Assembly: GCA_903951425.1 (NCBI GenBank)
Contig: CAJBBX010000174.1
Location: forward strand, 24,642 to 88,641
Source of the DNA: an uncultured Chthonomonas sp.
Lineage (GTDB): Bacteria > Armatimonadota > Chthonomonadetes > Chthonomonadales > CAJBBX01
Length of the DNA: 64,000 nucleotides
Direction of reading: 5' to 3'
In this document: positions 36,701 to 45,722 of the stretch, in pieces
How the letters are laid out: each line of letters begins with the position of its first letter
Position numbering within the stretch: position 1 is the stretch's first letter
Translations under genes and position numbers: made by a program
Notes under the pieces: model-generated
The model's input: only the letters and a program-made list of their open reading frames with translations
Databases searched by the model: none
Told to the model about the DNA's origin: nothing

Positions 36701-36876
36701 AGCTCTTCCGGGCCCACGTTGGGCCACCGGGTGACCACGGCGATGGTGGGCAGCGTCACCTTCGGCAAGAGGTCTACGGGCAGGCGCGTGGCGCAGATGG
36801 CCCCCAGGAGGACCAGCGACGCGATCCGCATGGTGACGGCTACGGGCCGCTGGACCGATGCACGGGCGATGCTCAT
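33751..36876 (-). CDS. RND-family efflux transporter permease (HAE1/AcrB-like)
   Basis: SIARASVQRPVAVTMRIASLVLLGAICATRLPVDLLP, ATGLIVDDAVVVLENIFRHIE, GIVVKNGILLVDYTNALRRRGM; full length 1041 aa. Confidence 0.95.
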   Translation of the reverse strand: MSIARASVQRPVAVTMRIASLVLLGAICATRLPVDLLPKVTLPTIAVVTRWPNVGPEELETQITRPMEQAVSAAPGLYQVQSSTSEGSSMVRIQFQWGTDIGQAAVDTLQLVQRAAQRFPTDPTLQTPLVYKFDPTQFPILVFGVRGEKDPVKLRQLLDNQVSPIIESADGVASASITGGLARSIIVNVDPERLRAHRLSLTDVSRRIAQENLNLPAGIAKQGNTEYTIRSLGWLQSPEEIGAIPVGTSNGRLIALSEVATVTDAAQEVRLNTRLNGEPAVGMVISKQSGANTVTTAASVREKIAQAVKLYPNLKFDVAYDQAKFISNSITDVQTSAAIGGLLAVLILLFFLRNIRSTLVVALSIPTSIVSTFALLYMCGFSLNTMSLGGLALATGLIVDDAVVVLENIFRHIERDKKDAREAAVSGADEIMSAVVASTMTVMVVFLPLLLIKGQAGQMFTQFALVVIFSIGVSLLDAVTVVPMLASRLIQGDAHREAHKGDGITARLFSLFGGWLDALDSAYRRGLTWTLHRRWLVLTAAAAASAASLLLAPMIGSEMMPPSDSGDFTVTLKLPVGTALSVTDRMVQQADAIARKHPDVETVFSASGTTLSTRGTTTSLTPYQGSLTVRCKRERKKSTLEIMADMRKALGALPAVRAMPNQVDVVTQIMTGGGQNVSIDIFGDDLPTLARLSKEVMQRVRSVPGLENVDVSWQDAMPEIQWRVDRRKALQMGVSFSDVAGAISTATNGTIASYYQQGGFQYPIIVQLPESERKTIDTMGSIPIRSIIGESGVSRDVLLSQVATPVEDVGPSQVTRQDRRRYISVQGQPQGRPQSEVQADVEKALAGLDLPPGYYWDWGTSQKRRGEEFAGMGLAVFLAIALIYMLLASQFESFIYPLVVLTSVPLSAIGVALALFLTGRAFGLTAFVGLLMLVGIVVKNGILLVDYTNALRRRGMERDEAVLTAGPTRLRPILMTSCAAILGMLPIAIGLGEGSETQAPMATAVIGGLLTSTMLTLYVVPIVYTLFDDLGRFITRRRSAA

Positions 36877-38471
36877 CGAGCGCCGCCCTTGGCCGGCCGC
36901 TTGCCGCCCAGTCGTACCGTCTGTCCATCCTTAATGGGTCCGCCGGCCATGGTGACAACCTTGTCGCCAGCGGCCACGTCGCCTTTCACCTCGATGCCCG
37001 CCGCGTCGGCCGCGCCGGTCTGCACGGGGACCATCCGCACATGCATCTCCTGGCCGACCACGGCCAGCGCCGGGCCGGCCTTGGTGCGCTGGAGGGCCTC
37101 TCGCGGCGCCACGATCACCTGCGTAAGCCGCTGGGTGACCAGTTTAACCTTCGCGAACATCCCCGCCTGCAGCGCCCCGTCGGCGTTGTCCAGCGCCACT
37201 CGCACCGTGACCTGCCGGCTGGCGATGTCGCTGGCGGCGTTCACCTGCGTTACCTGGCCCTTGAAATCGCGCCCCGGCCAGGCGTCCACGGTCACCGCGC
37301 CGGGCTGGCCGGGCCGGATGCGCACGGCGGCCTCCTCGGGCACGGCGGCTGTGGCCCAGACGGTCTTCACCGCCTGTATCTCTAGGATCGGCGCGCCCAC
37401 CGTCGCCATGGAGCCGGGGTCCATCAGCTTGGCGGTGATCCTGCCGCTGACAGGCGCCACGAGCACGGAGTTGGCCAGCATGGCGCGCGCGTTGCGCAGG
37501 CCCGCTTCGTCGGCTGCAAGGGCGGCTCGGGCCGCCTCCACGCTCCGGCGGTAGGCCGTGGGAAGCGCCTTGTTGGCCCGTGCGGTATCGAGCATCGCTG
37601 TGGCCTGCTGCAACTTGGCGTCTGAGGCGGCGATGTCGGCCTGCCCCTTGCCGGCGACGATCTCGGCGTTCTGCTTGGCCGACTCCGCAATGGCGTGTGC
37701 CGAGCGCAGTTGGGCTCGGGCGACGTTGAGCTGGCCCGTGGCGACCTCCACCGCGCCGGACTGCACATCCTGCGTGGTCCGGGCATCGTCCACGTCCTGC
37801 GCCGCGATGAAGCCCTGCTTGAAGAGGTCTGCCACGCGGCTGTGGCGCGTCCTGGCGTTGGCCAGGTTCGCCTGGGCGCTGCGGACACCGGCTTCGGCCC
37901 CGCCGAGTGCGGCAGTGGCGTTGTCGATCTTGGCCTGGGCGTCGCTCAGGGAGGCCTGCGCGGCGGCGGTCTGGGCCTGCACGGTCTTCCGCACCTGCTC
38001 GTTGTCCGCCCGGGCGCTCGCCACAGCCGCCTCCTGCTGGCGAACCGAGCTGCCGGCGGAGACGTCGGCGGGGTTCTGCCCGAGTTCCGCTTGGGCGAGC
38101 TTGGCCCGGCTCTCGGCCACCTGGGCAAGCTGGCTGCGGACCTGAGCCTCCAGTTCGGGGGCGTCCAGCCGGACCAGCACCTGGCCGGCGGCTACGTGGT
38201 CGCCCTCCTCCACCGTCAGCATGGCGATGCGGCCGCTGACCTTGGCCGCCAGCTTCACATGCGTCGGCGCCTCGATGGTGCCCACGCCCTCGAAGCTCTT
38301 CACGATATCGCGCCGTTCCACCTTGCCTACGGCGACGCTGGGGGCGCTGGATGAGCGCGCCTTCCGCTGCTCTGCCTGGGCGGTCGCCTCGGCGCCCTTC
38401 GCTCGGACACGCCACGCCACGGCTCCTCCGACCAGAACAAGCAGGGCAGCGAGGATTGCGAAAGCTCTCAT
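36873..38471 (-). CDS. HlyD/RND periplasmic adaptor (membrane fusion protein)
   Basis: VKLAAKVSGRIAMLTVEEGDHVAAGQVLVRLDAPELEAQ biotinyl-lipoyl-like hairpin; VLVAPVSGRI; ATGA overlap with RND gene. Confidence 0.9.
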   Translation of the reverse strand: MRAFAILAALLVLVGGAVAWRVRAKGAEATAQAEQRKARSSSAPSVAVGKVERRDIVKSFEGVGTIEAPTHVKLAAKVSGRIAMLTVEEGDHVAAGQVLVRLDAPELEAQVRSQLAQVAESRAKLAQAELGQNPADVSAGSSVRQQEAAVASARADNEQVRKTVQAQTAAAQASLSDAQAKIDNATAALGGAEAGVRSAQANLANARTRHSRVADLFKQGFIAAQDVDDARTTQDVQSGAVEVATGQLNVARAQLRSAHAIAESAKQNAEIVAGKGQADIAASDAKLQQATAMLDTARANKALPTAYRRSVEAARAALAADEAGLRNARAMLANSVLVAPVSGRITAKLMDPGSMATVGAPILEIQAVKTVWATAAVPEEAAVRIRPGQPGAVTVDAWPGRDFKGQVTQVNAASDIASRQVTVRVALDNADGALQAGMFAKVKLVTQRLTQVIVAPREALQRTKAGPALAVVGQEMHVRMVPVQTGAADAAGIEVKGDVAAGDKVVTMAGGPIKDGQTVRLGGKRPAKGGAR

Positions 38472-38559
38472 GGGTGCGCGACTCCGTTCCTGAGCGTGTT
38501 TGCTCCAACAGGTTATAGACCGCTACGGGCCATTACCGGCAACCGAAGCGCAATACGGC

Positions 38560-38588
38560 TTGACCGGCGCCGCCGCGACCGCTAGAAT
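38560..38588 (+). promoter_or_regulatory. Sigma70-type promoter for 38629 CDS
   Basis: TTGACC, 17-nt spacer, TAGAAT. Confidence 0.6.
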
Positions 38589-38628
38589 GCAGTGGCTCGC
38601 GGTGATGCGGCCGAAAGGGGCGAAGGCC

Positions 38629-41600
38629 ATGGTTTCGGGGTTGTGGGGATTGGCGGCTGCAGCGTTGTTGGGCCTGGCGGTGGCGGCGACGGCGCAGCCG
38701 ACCGGCCATATCGTGCGGATCCAGAGCCGTCCGGAGCACGGCATCGTCATGCTGCCCGCGCCGCCGTCGGTGGAGCGGGCGCTGTCCGGGCGCGAGGTCT
38801 GGCTCACGGCGCCGAACTCCGGCAAGCGCATGGCTGCCCAGTACGTGTCGCCCATGTCGCCGGGACGCCCGGGGTCCATCGTCTGCCGGGTTGATGAGGG
38901 CGCGGCCGGCGACCTGCGGCTGGCGATGGGCGGCGCCGTCACGCCGGTTGGCGGCCTGCCGGACCTCGTCCAGACGGCGCAGGCGGTCATCGGCCTGGGC
39001 GGCGCCTACCCGGCCCCCGGGAGCATCGGATTGCCGGGCATGGGCGAGGCGCTGGAGAAGTTCACCTGGAATGATCGCGTCTACACGACGGCCCTGGGCG
39101 GCTGGAACCTGCGCTTCGATCCCAAGCCGCTGGCCCAGGTCGTCTCGACTGGCCCGGTCTGCACGGTGGTCCGCGTCTCGGCGCGCTACTGCCGCGAGGA
39201 TGGGACGCCTGCGCCCGGCGGCGCCCGAGCGGTGTACGACTGGTACTACTTCCGCGACCGTCCGCTCTGCTGGGTGAATGCCGAGGTGCGGCAGGACGGC
39301 AACCAGCGGTGGGACGAGCTCCACTTCCTGGAGTTTAACTTTGCGGACAGGCGGTTCACCGATTGGTCCGGCGGCAACCCGCGCCAGTCGGGGGCCATCA
39401 CCGGCTCCGCGAAGGGGTTCACGATGACTGGCTGGGGCGCTGTGCGGGCGGGCAAGTCCGGCGTGGCCCTCATCGGCCCCGACGTGCGCGTCTATGACGG
39501 CGCCGGCGGCTACGGTAGCTACCTTCATGCGAACTGGCAAAGCCTCACAGGCCCGGTCGAGCGCTTCTCCTGCTGGCTCTGGCTCGGCGGGGCCGACGAT
39601 CCCTTCGCCGAGGCCGAGGAATGGGCAGGGCGTCTGGGCCGGAGCGCCTCCGCTTACCTGACGCTCGCATCGACGCGCGCCGCAGTGGGCAAGGCCCAGG
39701 CCTCGGCCGACCGCCTGCGCGGCGCGGCGCGAGCCTCAGCCCAATGGCGTGCCGCCGCCGCCGCCCGTCTCGAGCAGTCCGGCAGATGGCAAGAGGCCAC
39801 CCGCGTCGCCGCGGGGACGCAACTGCCGGCCGGCTGGACCGCGGCCGACGCGGGCGCCATGCGGCTCGCCGTGGCGCGGACGGCCGGTGGTTTGGAACTG
39901 GCCTCGCTTGATGACATGGAGCGCTCCCGCGCCCTTCTGGCGCCCGAGGCGCCGCCTCTCTTCTCCATCGCCCTCCGCAAGCCCGGCTCCGACGCCGATG
40001 TGGTGGTAACTTCGGAAGCCGGCTGGCGGAAGGCCTCGTGCGTGGCGAAGAAGGGCGTGCTCACCCTCGCCTGGTCGGGCCACACCGATCCGGCGCTCAA
40101 GGGCGTCAGCGCCATGGCGACCGCCGCCCCCGTGCCAGGGCAGGCAGGTTTCGACTGGCGCCTGACCGTGGCGACCACGGGCACCCCCTGGGCCGTGCGT
40201 CAGGTGGCCTTCCCGCAGGTCCGCGTGGCCCGTCCGGGAACTGATCCACGTGCGCTATTTCCCACCGGGCCGGGAGTGGAGCTCAAGGATGCCTGGGAGC
40301 ACGCCCAGGTGCGCCGCTCCATGTACCCCAACGGCTGGTGCTCCATGCAGCTGCTGGCGGCCTACGGCTCCGGCCCCGGCGGCTCGGGCCTCTACTTCGC
40401 CATGCACGATCCCGGCGCCTCCACCAAGGAGATCGTCTTGGACGCACTGCCCCAGAAGGGCGTGCTGTTGACCTACGATCACCCGGCGCCGAACCCCACG
40501 ACGGCGGGGAACGGCTACCGCCTGCCCGGAGTGGCCGCCTGGCGGCTGCTTCGCGGCGACTGGTTCGACGCCTCGCGGATCTATCGCCGATGGGTCAGCG
40601 GACACGCACCCTGGTGGCCCAAGCTGGGCCGCGATGGACGCGACGACACGCCGCTCTGGCTCCGTGAGCTGCCCGGCTGGGCGCTAGCCAGCGGCTCTGC
40701 GTCTGACGTCGTGCCCGGCGTCACCCGTATGCGCGAGGAACTCGGTGTCGATATCGGTTTCCACTGGTACAGCTGGCACGTGATCCCGTTCGACAACGAT
40801 TACCCGCACTACTTCCCCACGCGGCCCGGCATGGCCGAGGGCGTTGCCCAGCTCACCAAGGTGGGCGTCCATACTATGCCCTACATCAACGGCCGTCTCT
40901 GGGACACCCGCGACCGGGGCGCCGAGGACTTCGAGTTCACCAAGCGGGCCCTGCCCTCGGTGACCAAGGACGAGACGGGCAAGCCGATCACGGAGACCTA
41001 CGGGAGCAAAGAGGCTGACGGCTCGCCCGTGGTCCTGGGCGTCATGTGCCCCACCGCGCCGCTCTGGCGGGAGACGGTGCGCGACATCGTCCTGCGACTG
41101 GTTCGCGAGGTGGGCGTCCACGGCGTCTACATCGACCAGATTGCCGCCGCGTCGCCCGCGCTCTGCATGGACCCGACCCACGGCCACGCCCTGGGCGGTG
41201 GCGACTGGTGGTGTGCCAAGGGCTACTGGCCGCTCCTGACCAAGCTGCAGGCCGAGCTGCCCGCGGACAAGATGATTACCACCGAGTGCAACGCCGAGCC
41301 CTACGTGAAGTGGATGGACGGCTACCTAACCTGGCACTGGCAGTTCCCGGACATGGTCCCGGTCTTCCCGGCGGTCTACGCAGGAGCCGTGCAGCTCTTC
41401 AGCCGCGCCTATAACGCCGGCGCGGGCACCCGCCTCGATGCCCTCTGCGCCAAGATGGCCCAGCAGCTGGTCTACGGCGAGCAGATTGGCTGGCTCGATC
41501 CCGCGGTGGCGCAGGAGGCGGTGGCCGGTCCCTTCCTGCGCGAGACGATCAGGCTGCGGAGCCGGTTCGCGCGCCACTTCTACGCCGGACGCATGGCCCG

Positions 41601-41934
41601 CCCGGTAATGCTGGTGGGTGATGTGCCCGCCATCCGCTCCGACTGGGCCTGGTACGGCGAGACCTGGATCACCACACCTGCCGTGCAGACCGGCTCGTGG
41701 CTACTACCGGGCGAGCGCAAGTTGCTCATCCTCTTCGCCAACAGCAGTGCAAAGCCCGTGGCGGCACAGGCGGCGCTGGACCTGAAGGGCTGTGGCATCC
41801 CTGCGTCCGGCGCAAAGCTCAGCCGGGTGGTCGGAGCCGATGGCGACCCGACGCCGGCGGCGTTGCCGGCGTCGGGTCGGTTGCCACTCGAGCTACCCGG
41901 TCGCTCGGTTGAGGCCTGGGTGGTCAGCTGGTAG
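38629..41934 (+). CDS. Large secreted DUF6259-like glycosidase-related protein
   Basis: Signal peptide MVSGLWGLAAAALLGLAVAATAQ; WYSWHVIPFDNDYPHYFPTRPGMAEGVAQL, GVHGVYIDQIAA, ITTECNAEPYV; DUF6259 assignment by recognition only. Confidence 0.65.
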   Translation: MVSGLWGLAAAALLGLAVAATAQPTGHIVRIQSRPEHGIVMLPAPPSVERALSGREVWLTAPNSGKRMAAQYVSPMSPGRPGSIVCRVDEGAAGDLRLAMGGAVTPVGGLPDLVQTAQAVIGLGGAYPAPGSIGLPGMGEALEKFTWNDRVYTTALGGWNLRFDPKPLAQVVSTGPVCTVVRVSARYCREDGTPAPGGARAVYDWYYFRDRPLCWVNAEVRQDGNQRWDELHFLEFNFADRRFTDWSGGNPRQSGAITGSAKGFTMTGWGAVRAGKSGVALIGPDVRVYDGAGGYGSYLHANWQSLTGPVERFSCWLWLGGADDPFAEAEEWAGRLGRSASAYLTLASTRAAVGKAQASADRLRGAARASAQWRAAAAARLEQSGRWQEATRVAAGTQLPAGWTAADAGAMRLAVARTAGGLELASLDDMERSRALLAPEAPPLFSIALRKPGSDADVVVTSEAGWRKASCVAKKGVLTLAWSGHTDPALKGVSAMATAAPVPGQAGFDWRLTVATTGTPWAVRQVAFPQVRVARPGTDPRALFPTGPGVELKDAWEHAQVRRSMYPNGWCSMQLLAAYGSGPGGSGLYFAMHDPGASTKEIVLDALPQKGVLLTYDHPAPNPTTAGNGYRLPGVAAWRLLRGDWFDASRIYRRWVSGHAPWWPKLGRDGRDDTPLWLRELPGWALASGSASDVVPGVTRMREELGVDIGFHWYSWHVIPFDNDYPHYFPTRPGMAEGVAQLTKVGVHTMPYINGRLWDTRDRGAEDFEFTKRALPSVTKDETGKPITETYGSKEADGSPVVLGVMCPTAPLWRETVRDIVLRLVREVGVHGVYIDQIAAASPALCMDPTHGHALGGGDWWCAKGYWPLLTKLQAELPADKMITTECNAEPYVKWMDGYLTWHWQFPDMVPVFPAVYAGAVQLFSRAYNAGAGTRLDALCAKMAQQLVYGEQIGWLDPAVAQEAVAGPFLRETIRLRSRFARHFYAGRMARPVMLVGDVPAIRSDWAWYGETWITTPAVQTGSWLLPGERKLLILFANSSAKPVAAQAALDLKGCGIPASGAKLSRVVGADGDPTPAALPASGRLPLELPGRSVEAWVVSW

Positions 41935-42015
41935 CAGGTATTCGCGACCAGACTGCCGAAATGCTCTCGTGCTCAGGGGCCGTTTCCATCGGCCCGTCGA
42001 AAGGAGTCAGACTTC

Positions 42016-42774
42016 GTGGATAGCACCAACAAGCCCATTCGCGTCCTTATCTGGGATGAGAACCCGCCGCACGCCCCCAAGGCCCTCTACCCCAAGAGCC
42101 TGAACGGCGCCCTGGCCGACGGCATCGGCGCCCTGGCCGGAGCCGATATGCAGATCACCTGCGCCAACTTGGACGACCCCGAGCAGGGCTGCAGTCAGGC
42201 CGCGCTGGACAACGCCGACGTCCTGCTCTGGTGGGGCCACGCACGGCACGGCGAGGTCACAGAGGATACCGCCCGCCGCGTCATGGAGCGAGTACACAAG
42301 GGCGGCATGGGCTTCATCGCCCTCCACAGCGCCCACTACGCCAAGACCTTCCAGTGGGTCATGGCCTGCCCCGGCCACCTCAAGGGCGGTTGGCGCGAGA
42401 TGAACCCCATGGAGCCCGAGCAGATCCGCGTCTGCGCCCCGTGGCATCCCATCGCCGAGGGCGTCGAGGACTTCACGCTGGATGGCGAGGAGATGTACGG
42501 CTCTCCGTTTGACGTGCCCCCGGCCTTGACCCTGGTCCTGCAGTCGCACTTCCCGTACGACGGCAAGACCTTCCCCAGCGGCATCGCCTGGACCGTGGGC
42601 GACGGCAAGGACCCCGAGTTCACCTCCGGGCCCGGCCAGGGCGTGGGCGAGGGCTTCGGCGCCGGGCGCGTCTTCTACTTCCGCCCCGGACACGAGACCT
42701 GCCCGACCTACCACAACCCCATCATCCACAAGATCCTGGCCAACGCCGTGCGCTGGTGCGCCAAGCGATCCTAG
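42016..42774 (+). CDS. ThuA-domain (trehalose utilisation-like) protein
   Basis: IRVLIWDEN, NADVLLWWGHARHGEVTEDTARRVMERVHKGGMGFIALHSAHYAKTF, FRPGHETCPTYHNP. Confidence 0.85.
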   Translation: MDSTNKPIRVLIWDENPPHAPKALYPKSLNGALADGIGALAGADMQITCANLDDPEQGCSQAALDNADVLLWWGHARHGEVTEDTARRVMERVHKGGMGFIALHSAHYAKTFQWVMACPGHLKGGWREMNPMEPEQIRVCAPWHPIAEGVEDFTLDGEEMYGSPFDVPPALTLVLQSHFPYDGKTFPSGIAWTVGDGKDPEFTSGPGQGVGEGFGAGRVFYFRPGHETCPTYHNPIIHKILANAVRWCAKRS

Positions 42775-42790
42775 CGAGGGACGCCGAACG

Positions 42791-43822
42791 ATGAACCTGG
42801 ACCGCCTGAACGAGTTGCTCGCCCGCCTGCCCGGCATCTCTATCGCGGTGGTGGGCGACTTTTTCCTCGACAAGTACATGGTCACCGACCCTGCGCTCTC
42901 CGAGGTCTCCATCGAGACCGGCCTGGAGGCTCGCCAGGTGGTCCAGGTGCGGTGCAGCCCCGGCGCGGCCGGCACCGTGACGAACAACGTCTCGGCCCTG
43001 GGCGTGGGGCGCATCGAGGCCGTGGGCGTCATCGGCAGCGACGGCGAGGCCTACGAGCTGGCTCGTGGCCTCCGACGCACCCGTGTGGGCTGCCGGAGGC
43101 TCCGCCGTTCTCCCAGCCGATTCACGCCCACCTACACCAAACCCATGCGCCTCACTCCCGGCGGCGAGGTGGAGATAGAGCGGCTGGACATCAAGAACCG
43201 CCGAAGGCTTGCCGCCGCAGACGAGGTGCGCATCCTGGCCGCGCTGAAGTCCCTCGCCGGCCCGTCCTCGCCCGAGCGCGTGGACGGCATTATCGTGGCC
43301 GACCAGGTCGAAGAGCGCAACTGTGGCGTGGTGACCGACGCCGTGCGCGGCTTGCTGGCAGAGATCGGCCGGGCGCACCCCGAAATGCCGATCCTGGCCG
43401 ACTCCCGGGTGCGGATCGGCGAGTTCGAGGGCGTCACGGTGAAGCCCAACCATCTCGAGGCCGCCCGGGCGTGTGGGGACGAACCGGGCGAGATCGCAGA
43501 CGTCGAGGCCGCCATGGGGCACGGGCGCACACTGGCCGCGCGGGCCGGTCGCCCCGTCTTCGTCACGCTCGGAAAGCTGGGCGTCGCCGCCTGCACGGCC
43601 GACGGCGCCAAACGCGCACCGGCTCCCCCCGTGCGCGGGCCGATCGACATTTGCGGGGCGGGGGACAGCGTGGCCGCGGGCATCGTGGCGGCCCTCTGTG
43701 CCGGTGCAGATCCGCTGGAGGCCGCCCAGTTCGGCAACCTATGCGCCTCGGTCACCATCCACAAGCTGGGCACTACCGGCACGGCGTCGCCCGACGAGCT
43801 TCGGCGTGCGTTGACGGGCTGA
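42791..43822 (+). CDS. PfkB-family carbohydrate kinase (RfaE-like)
   Basis: VVGDFFLDKYMVTDPA, PGAAGTVTNNVSALG, DICGAGDSVAAGIVAAL (GAGD). Confidence 0.85.
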   Translation: MNLDRLNELLARLPGISIAVVGDFFLDKYMVTDPALSEVSIETGLEARQVVQVRCSPGAAGTVTNNVSALGVGRIEAVGVIGSDGEAYELARGLRRTRVGCRRLRRSPSRFTPTYTKPMRLTPGGEVEIERLDIKNRRRLAAADEVRILAALKSLAGPSSPERVDGIIVADQVEERNCGVVTDAVRGLLAEIGRAHPEMPILADSRVRIGEFEGVTVKPNHLEAARACGDEPGEIADVEAAMGHGRTLAARAGRPVFVTLGKLGVAACTADGAKRAPAPPVRGPIDICGAGDSVAAGIVAALCAGADPLEAAQFGNLCASVTIHKLGTTGTASPDELRRALTG

Positions 43823-43873
43823 TGGCTCCGTCCATCTGCCGCACGCGTCTATGGTTGTAGGAGGGCTTAAGCG

Positions 43874-44833
43874 ATGACACTGGCAAGGATCGGCGCACTG
43901 GCGGCCGCATTGGCGGTCTCCGGCGTAGCGCAGGAGCGCAAGGAGCCCGGCCGGGCCCCGTTGGCGCTACTGCCCACCGGCTCCCGCATCGCGGTGGTGG
44001 CGCTCAACTCCTCGGGCGGCGCCCCGGTGGACCGCGTGGTGGGCGATATGCTCACCGGCGCCCTCCGAAGGGCCGGCGTCCGGGTCTACGAGCGGCAGGA
44101 CCTCGACGTCGTCCTGCGCGAGCAGCGCTTGGGCCGCGAGGGCGTGCTCGACGCCAAGAGCGCCCCCGAACTCGGCCGAGTCCTCGGCGTTACCCATATG
44201 CTGGCCGTGAAGGCGACGGAGTTCGGTATCAAGGACAGCCGCATCGGCGGGCTGCTGGGCTCGGGCGTCATCGGCGGCGTGCAGCTCCGCTCCAGCACTG
44301 CCAAGGTGACGCTGGACGTGCGGCTGATCGACTCCGTCACCGGCGAGGTTCTGGTCACCGACGTGGCCAAGGGCTCCGAGACCACACCCGGCGCCACGCT
44401 GGGCGCTGGGACCATCCGCAACGGGGATATTGCACTGGGCGGCATCGACTTCGGCAGTAAGGAGTGGTCCGAGAGCTCCCTAGGCCGCGCGGCCCGCCGG
44501 GCGGTGGACGGCCTCGTCAAGCGGCTGGCGGGAGCATCGCCCGCGGCCGAGGGGCGCGTTCTGGCCGTACTTCCCGACGGCGGATGCGTAGTAAGCATCG
44601 GAGCCTTCGACAACGCCTCCGTCGGCATGGAGCTGACCGTCATCCGCACCGAGGACGTCCGAGACAGCCAGGGCGTCGTGGTCTGGAGCGACGAGCGCCA
44701 GGCGGGCCGCGTTCGGATCACCGAGGTTCGGGGCGACCGCGCCAAGGCCGAGACGATCGGCGATCCGCTGAAGCTGACCGAGGGCGACATCGTCCGCGCT
44801 CTCAGCACACCAGGGGGAAAAGAGAAACGCTAA
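43874..44833 (+). CDS. CsgG/HfaB-family protein
   Basis: RIAVVALNSSGGAPVDRVVGDMLTGALRRAGVRVYERQDLDVVLREQRLGREGVLDAKSAPELGRVLGVTHMLAVKATEF. Confidence 0.8.
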   Translation: MTLARIGALAAALAVSGVAQERKEPGRAPLALLPTGSRIAVVALNSSGGAPVDRVVGDMLTGALRRAGVRVYERQDLDVVLREQRLGREGVLDAKSAPELGRVLGVTHMLAVKATEFGIKDSRIGGLLGSGVIGGVQLRSSTAKVTLDVRLIDSVTGEVLVTDVAKGSETTPGATLGAGTIRNGDIALGGIDFGSKEWSESSLGRAARRAVDGLVKRLAGASPAAEGRVLAVLPDGGCVVSIGAFDNASVGMELTVIRTEDVRDSQGVVVWSDERQAGRVRITEVRGDRAKAETIGDPLKLTEGDIVRALSTPGGKEKR

Positions 44834-45708
44834 TGGCTGATACCCAACCGCAGGGCCCTTCCACACGCCCGATGGGCGCCCATATGCCAACCGTCGGCGG
44901 CCTCCACAACGCGCTCACGTCCGGCCGTGACATCGGTTGCACCGCAGTCCAGCTATTCACCGGCAACCCGCGCCAGTGGCAGCCGCCGGCCCTCACCGAC
45001 GACGCCGTGGCCCAGTTTCGCCAGACCCTGGCAGACACAGCCATGCCCTTCGTGGTGGCGCACGACAGCTACCTGATCAACCTGGCCGCACCGGATCCCA
45101 AGGTGATGGGCGCCTCGCGCCGGGCCATGAGGGATGAGCTGGTGCGGGCCGACGCCCTGGGCATCGGCTGGGTGGTCACCCACATGGGCGCGCACCTGAA
45201 CACCGGCGAAGAGGCGGGGCTTGAGGCACTGATCGGCAGCGTTCGCCGCCTGCTGGAGGAGACCGACGGGCTCGCGTCGGGTATCGCCATGGAGACTACC
45301 GCCGGGCAGGGCACGGGCCTGGGCTACCTGTTCGAGCATCTGGCCACCGTCATCGAAGGCTCCGGCGGCAGTCCGCGTCTGGGCGTATGCCTCGACACCT
45401 GCCACATCTTCGCCGCCGGCTACGACATTCGCGACGCCGACTGCTTCAAGGAGACGCTGGACCGCTTCGACGCGACCATCGGATTGGACCGGCTGAAGGC
45501 GATCCACGTGAACGACGCCAAGAAGCCACTGGGTAGCCGCGTGGACCGGCACGAGCACCTGGGCAAGGGGGAGGTGGGCGAGGAGGCCTTCCGACTACTC
45601 GTTAACGAGCCGAGGCTGGCGGCGATCCCGCTGGTTCTGGAGACGCCCGAGTCCGAGACCATGCACAAGGTGAACCTGGAGTACCTCCGAGGCTTGCAGG
45701 CGACCTGA
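44833..45708 (+). CDS. nfo: Deoxyribonuclease IV / AP endonuclease
   Basis: GAHMPTVGGLHNAL, AVQLFTGNPRQW, LGVCLDTCHIFAAGYD, HVNDAKKPLGSRVDRHEHLGKGEVG; TAATG overlap with preceding CDS; ORF track start at 44464 is too far upstream. Confidence 0.92.
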   Translation: MADTQPQGPSTRPMGAHMPTVGGLHNALTSGRDIGCTAVQLFTGNPRQWQPPALTDDAVAQFRQTLADTAMPFVVAHDSYLINLAAPDPKVMGASRRAMRDELVRADALGIGWVVTHMGAHLNTGEEAGLEALIGSVRRLLEETDGLASGIAMETTAGQGTGLGYLFEHLATVIEGSGGSPRLGVCLDTCHIFAAGYDIRDADCFKETLDRFDATIGLDRLKAIHVNDAKKPLGSRVDRHEHLGKGEVGEEAFRLLVNEPRLAAIPLVLETPESETMHKVNLEYLRGLQAT

Positions 45709-45722
45709 CCGGAGGCGCGGAG

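Noticed and set aside
36286-37554. 422-aa plus-strand ORF opposite RND/HlyD junction
   Set aside because: Antisense; no motifs
37144-38508. 454-aa minus ORF in a second frame of the HlyD gene
   Set aside because: Gly/Arg-rich alternative frame of a bona fide adaptor gene
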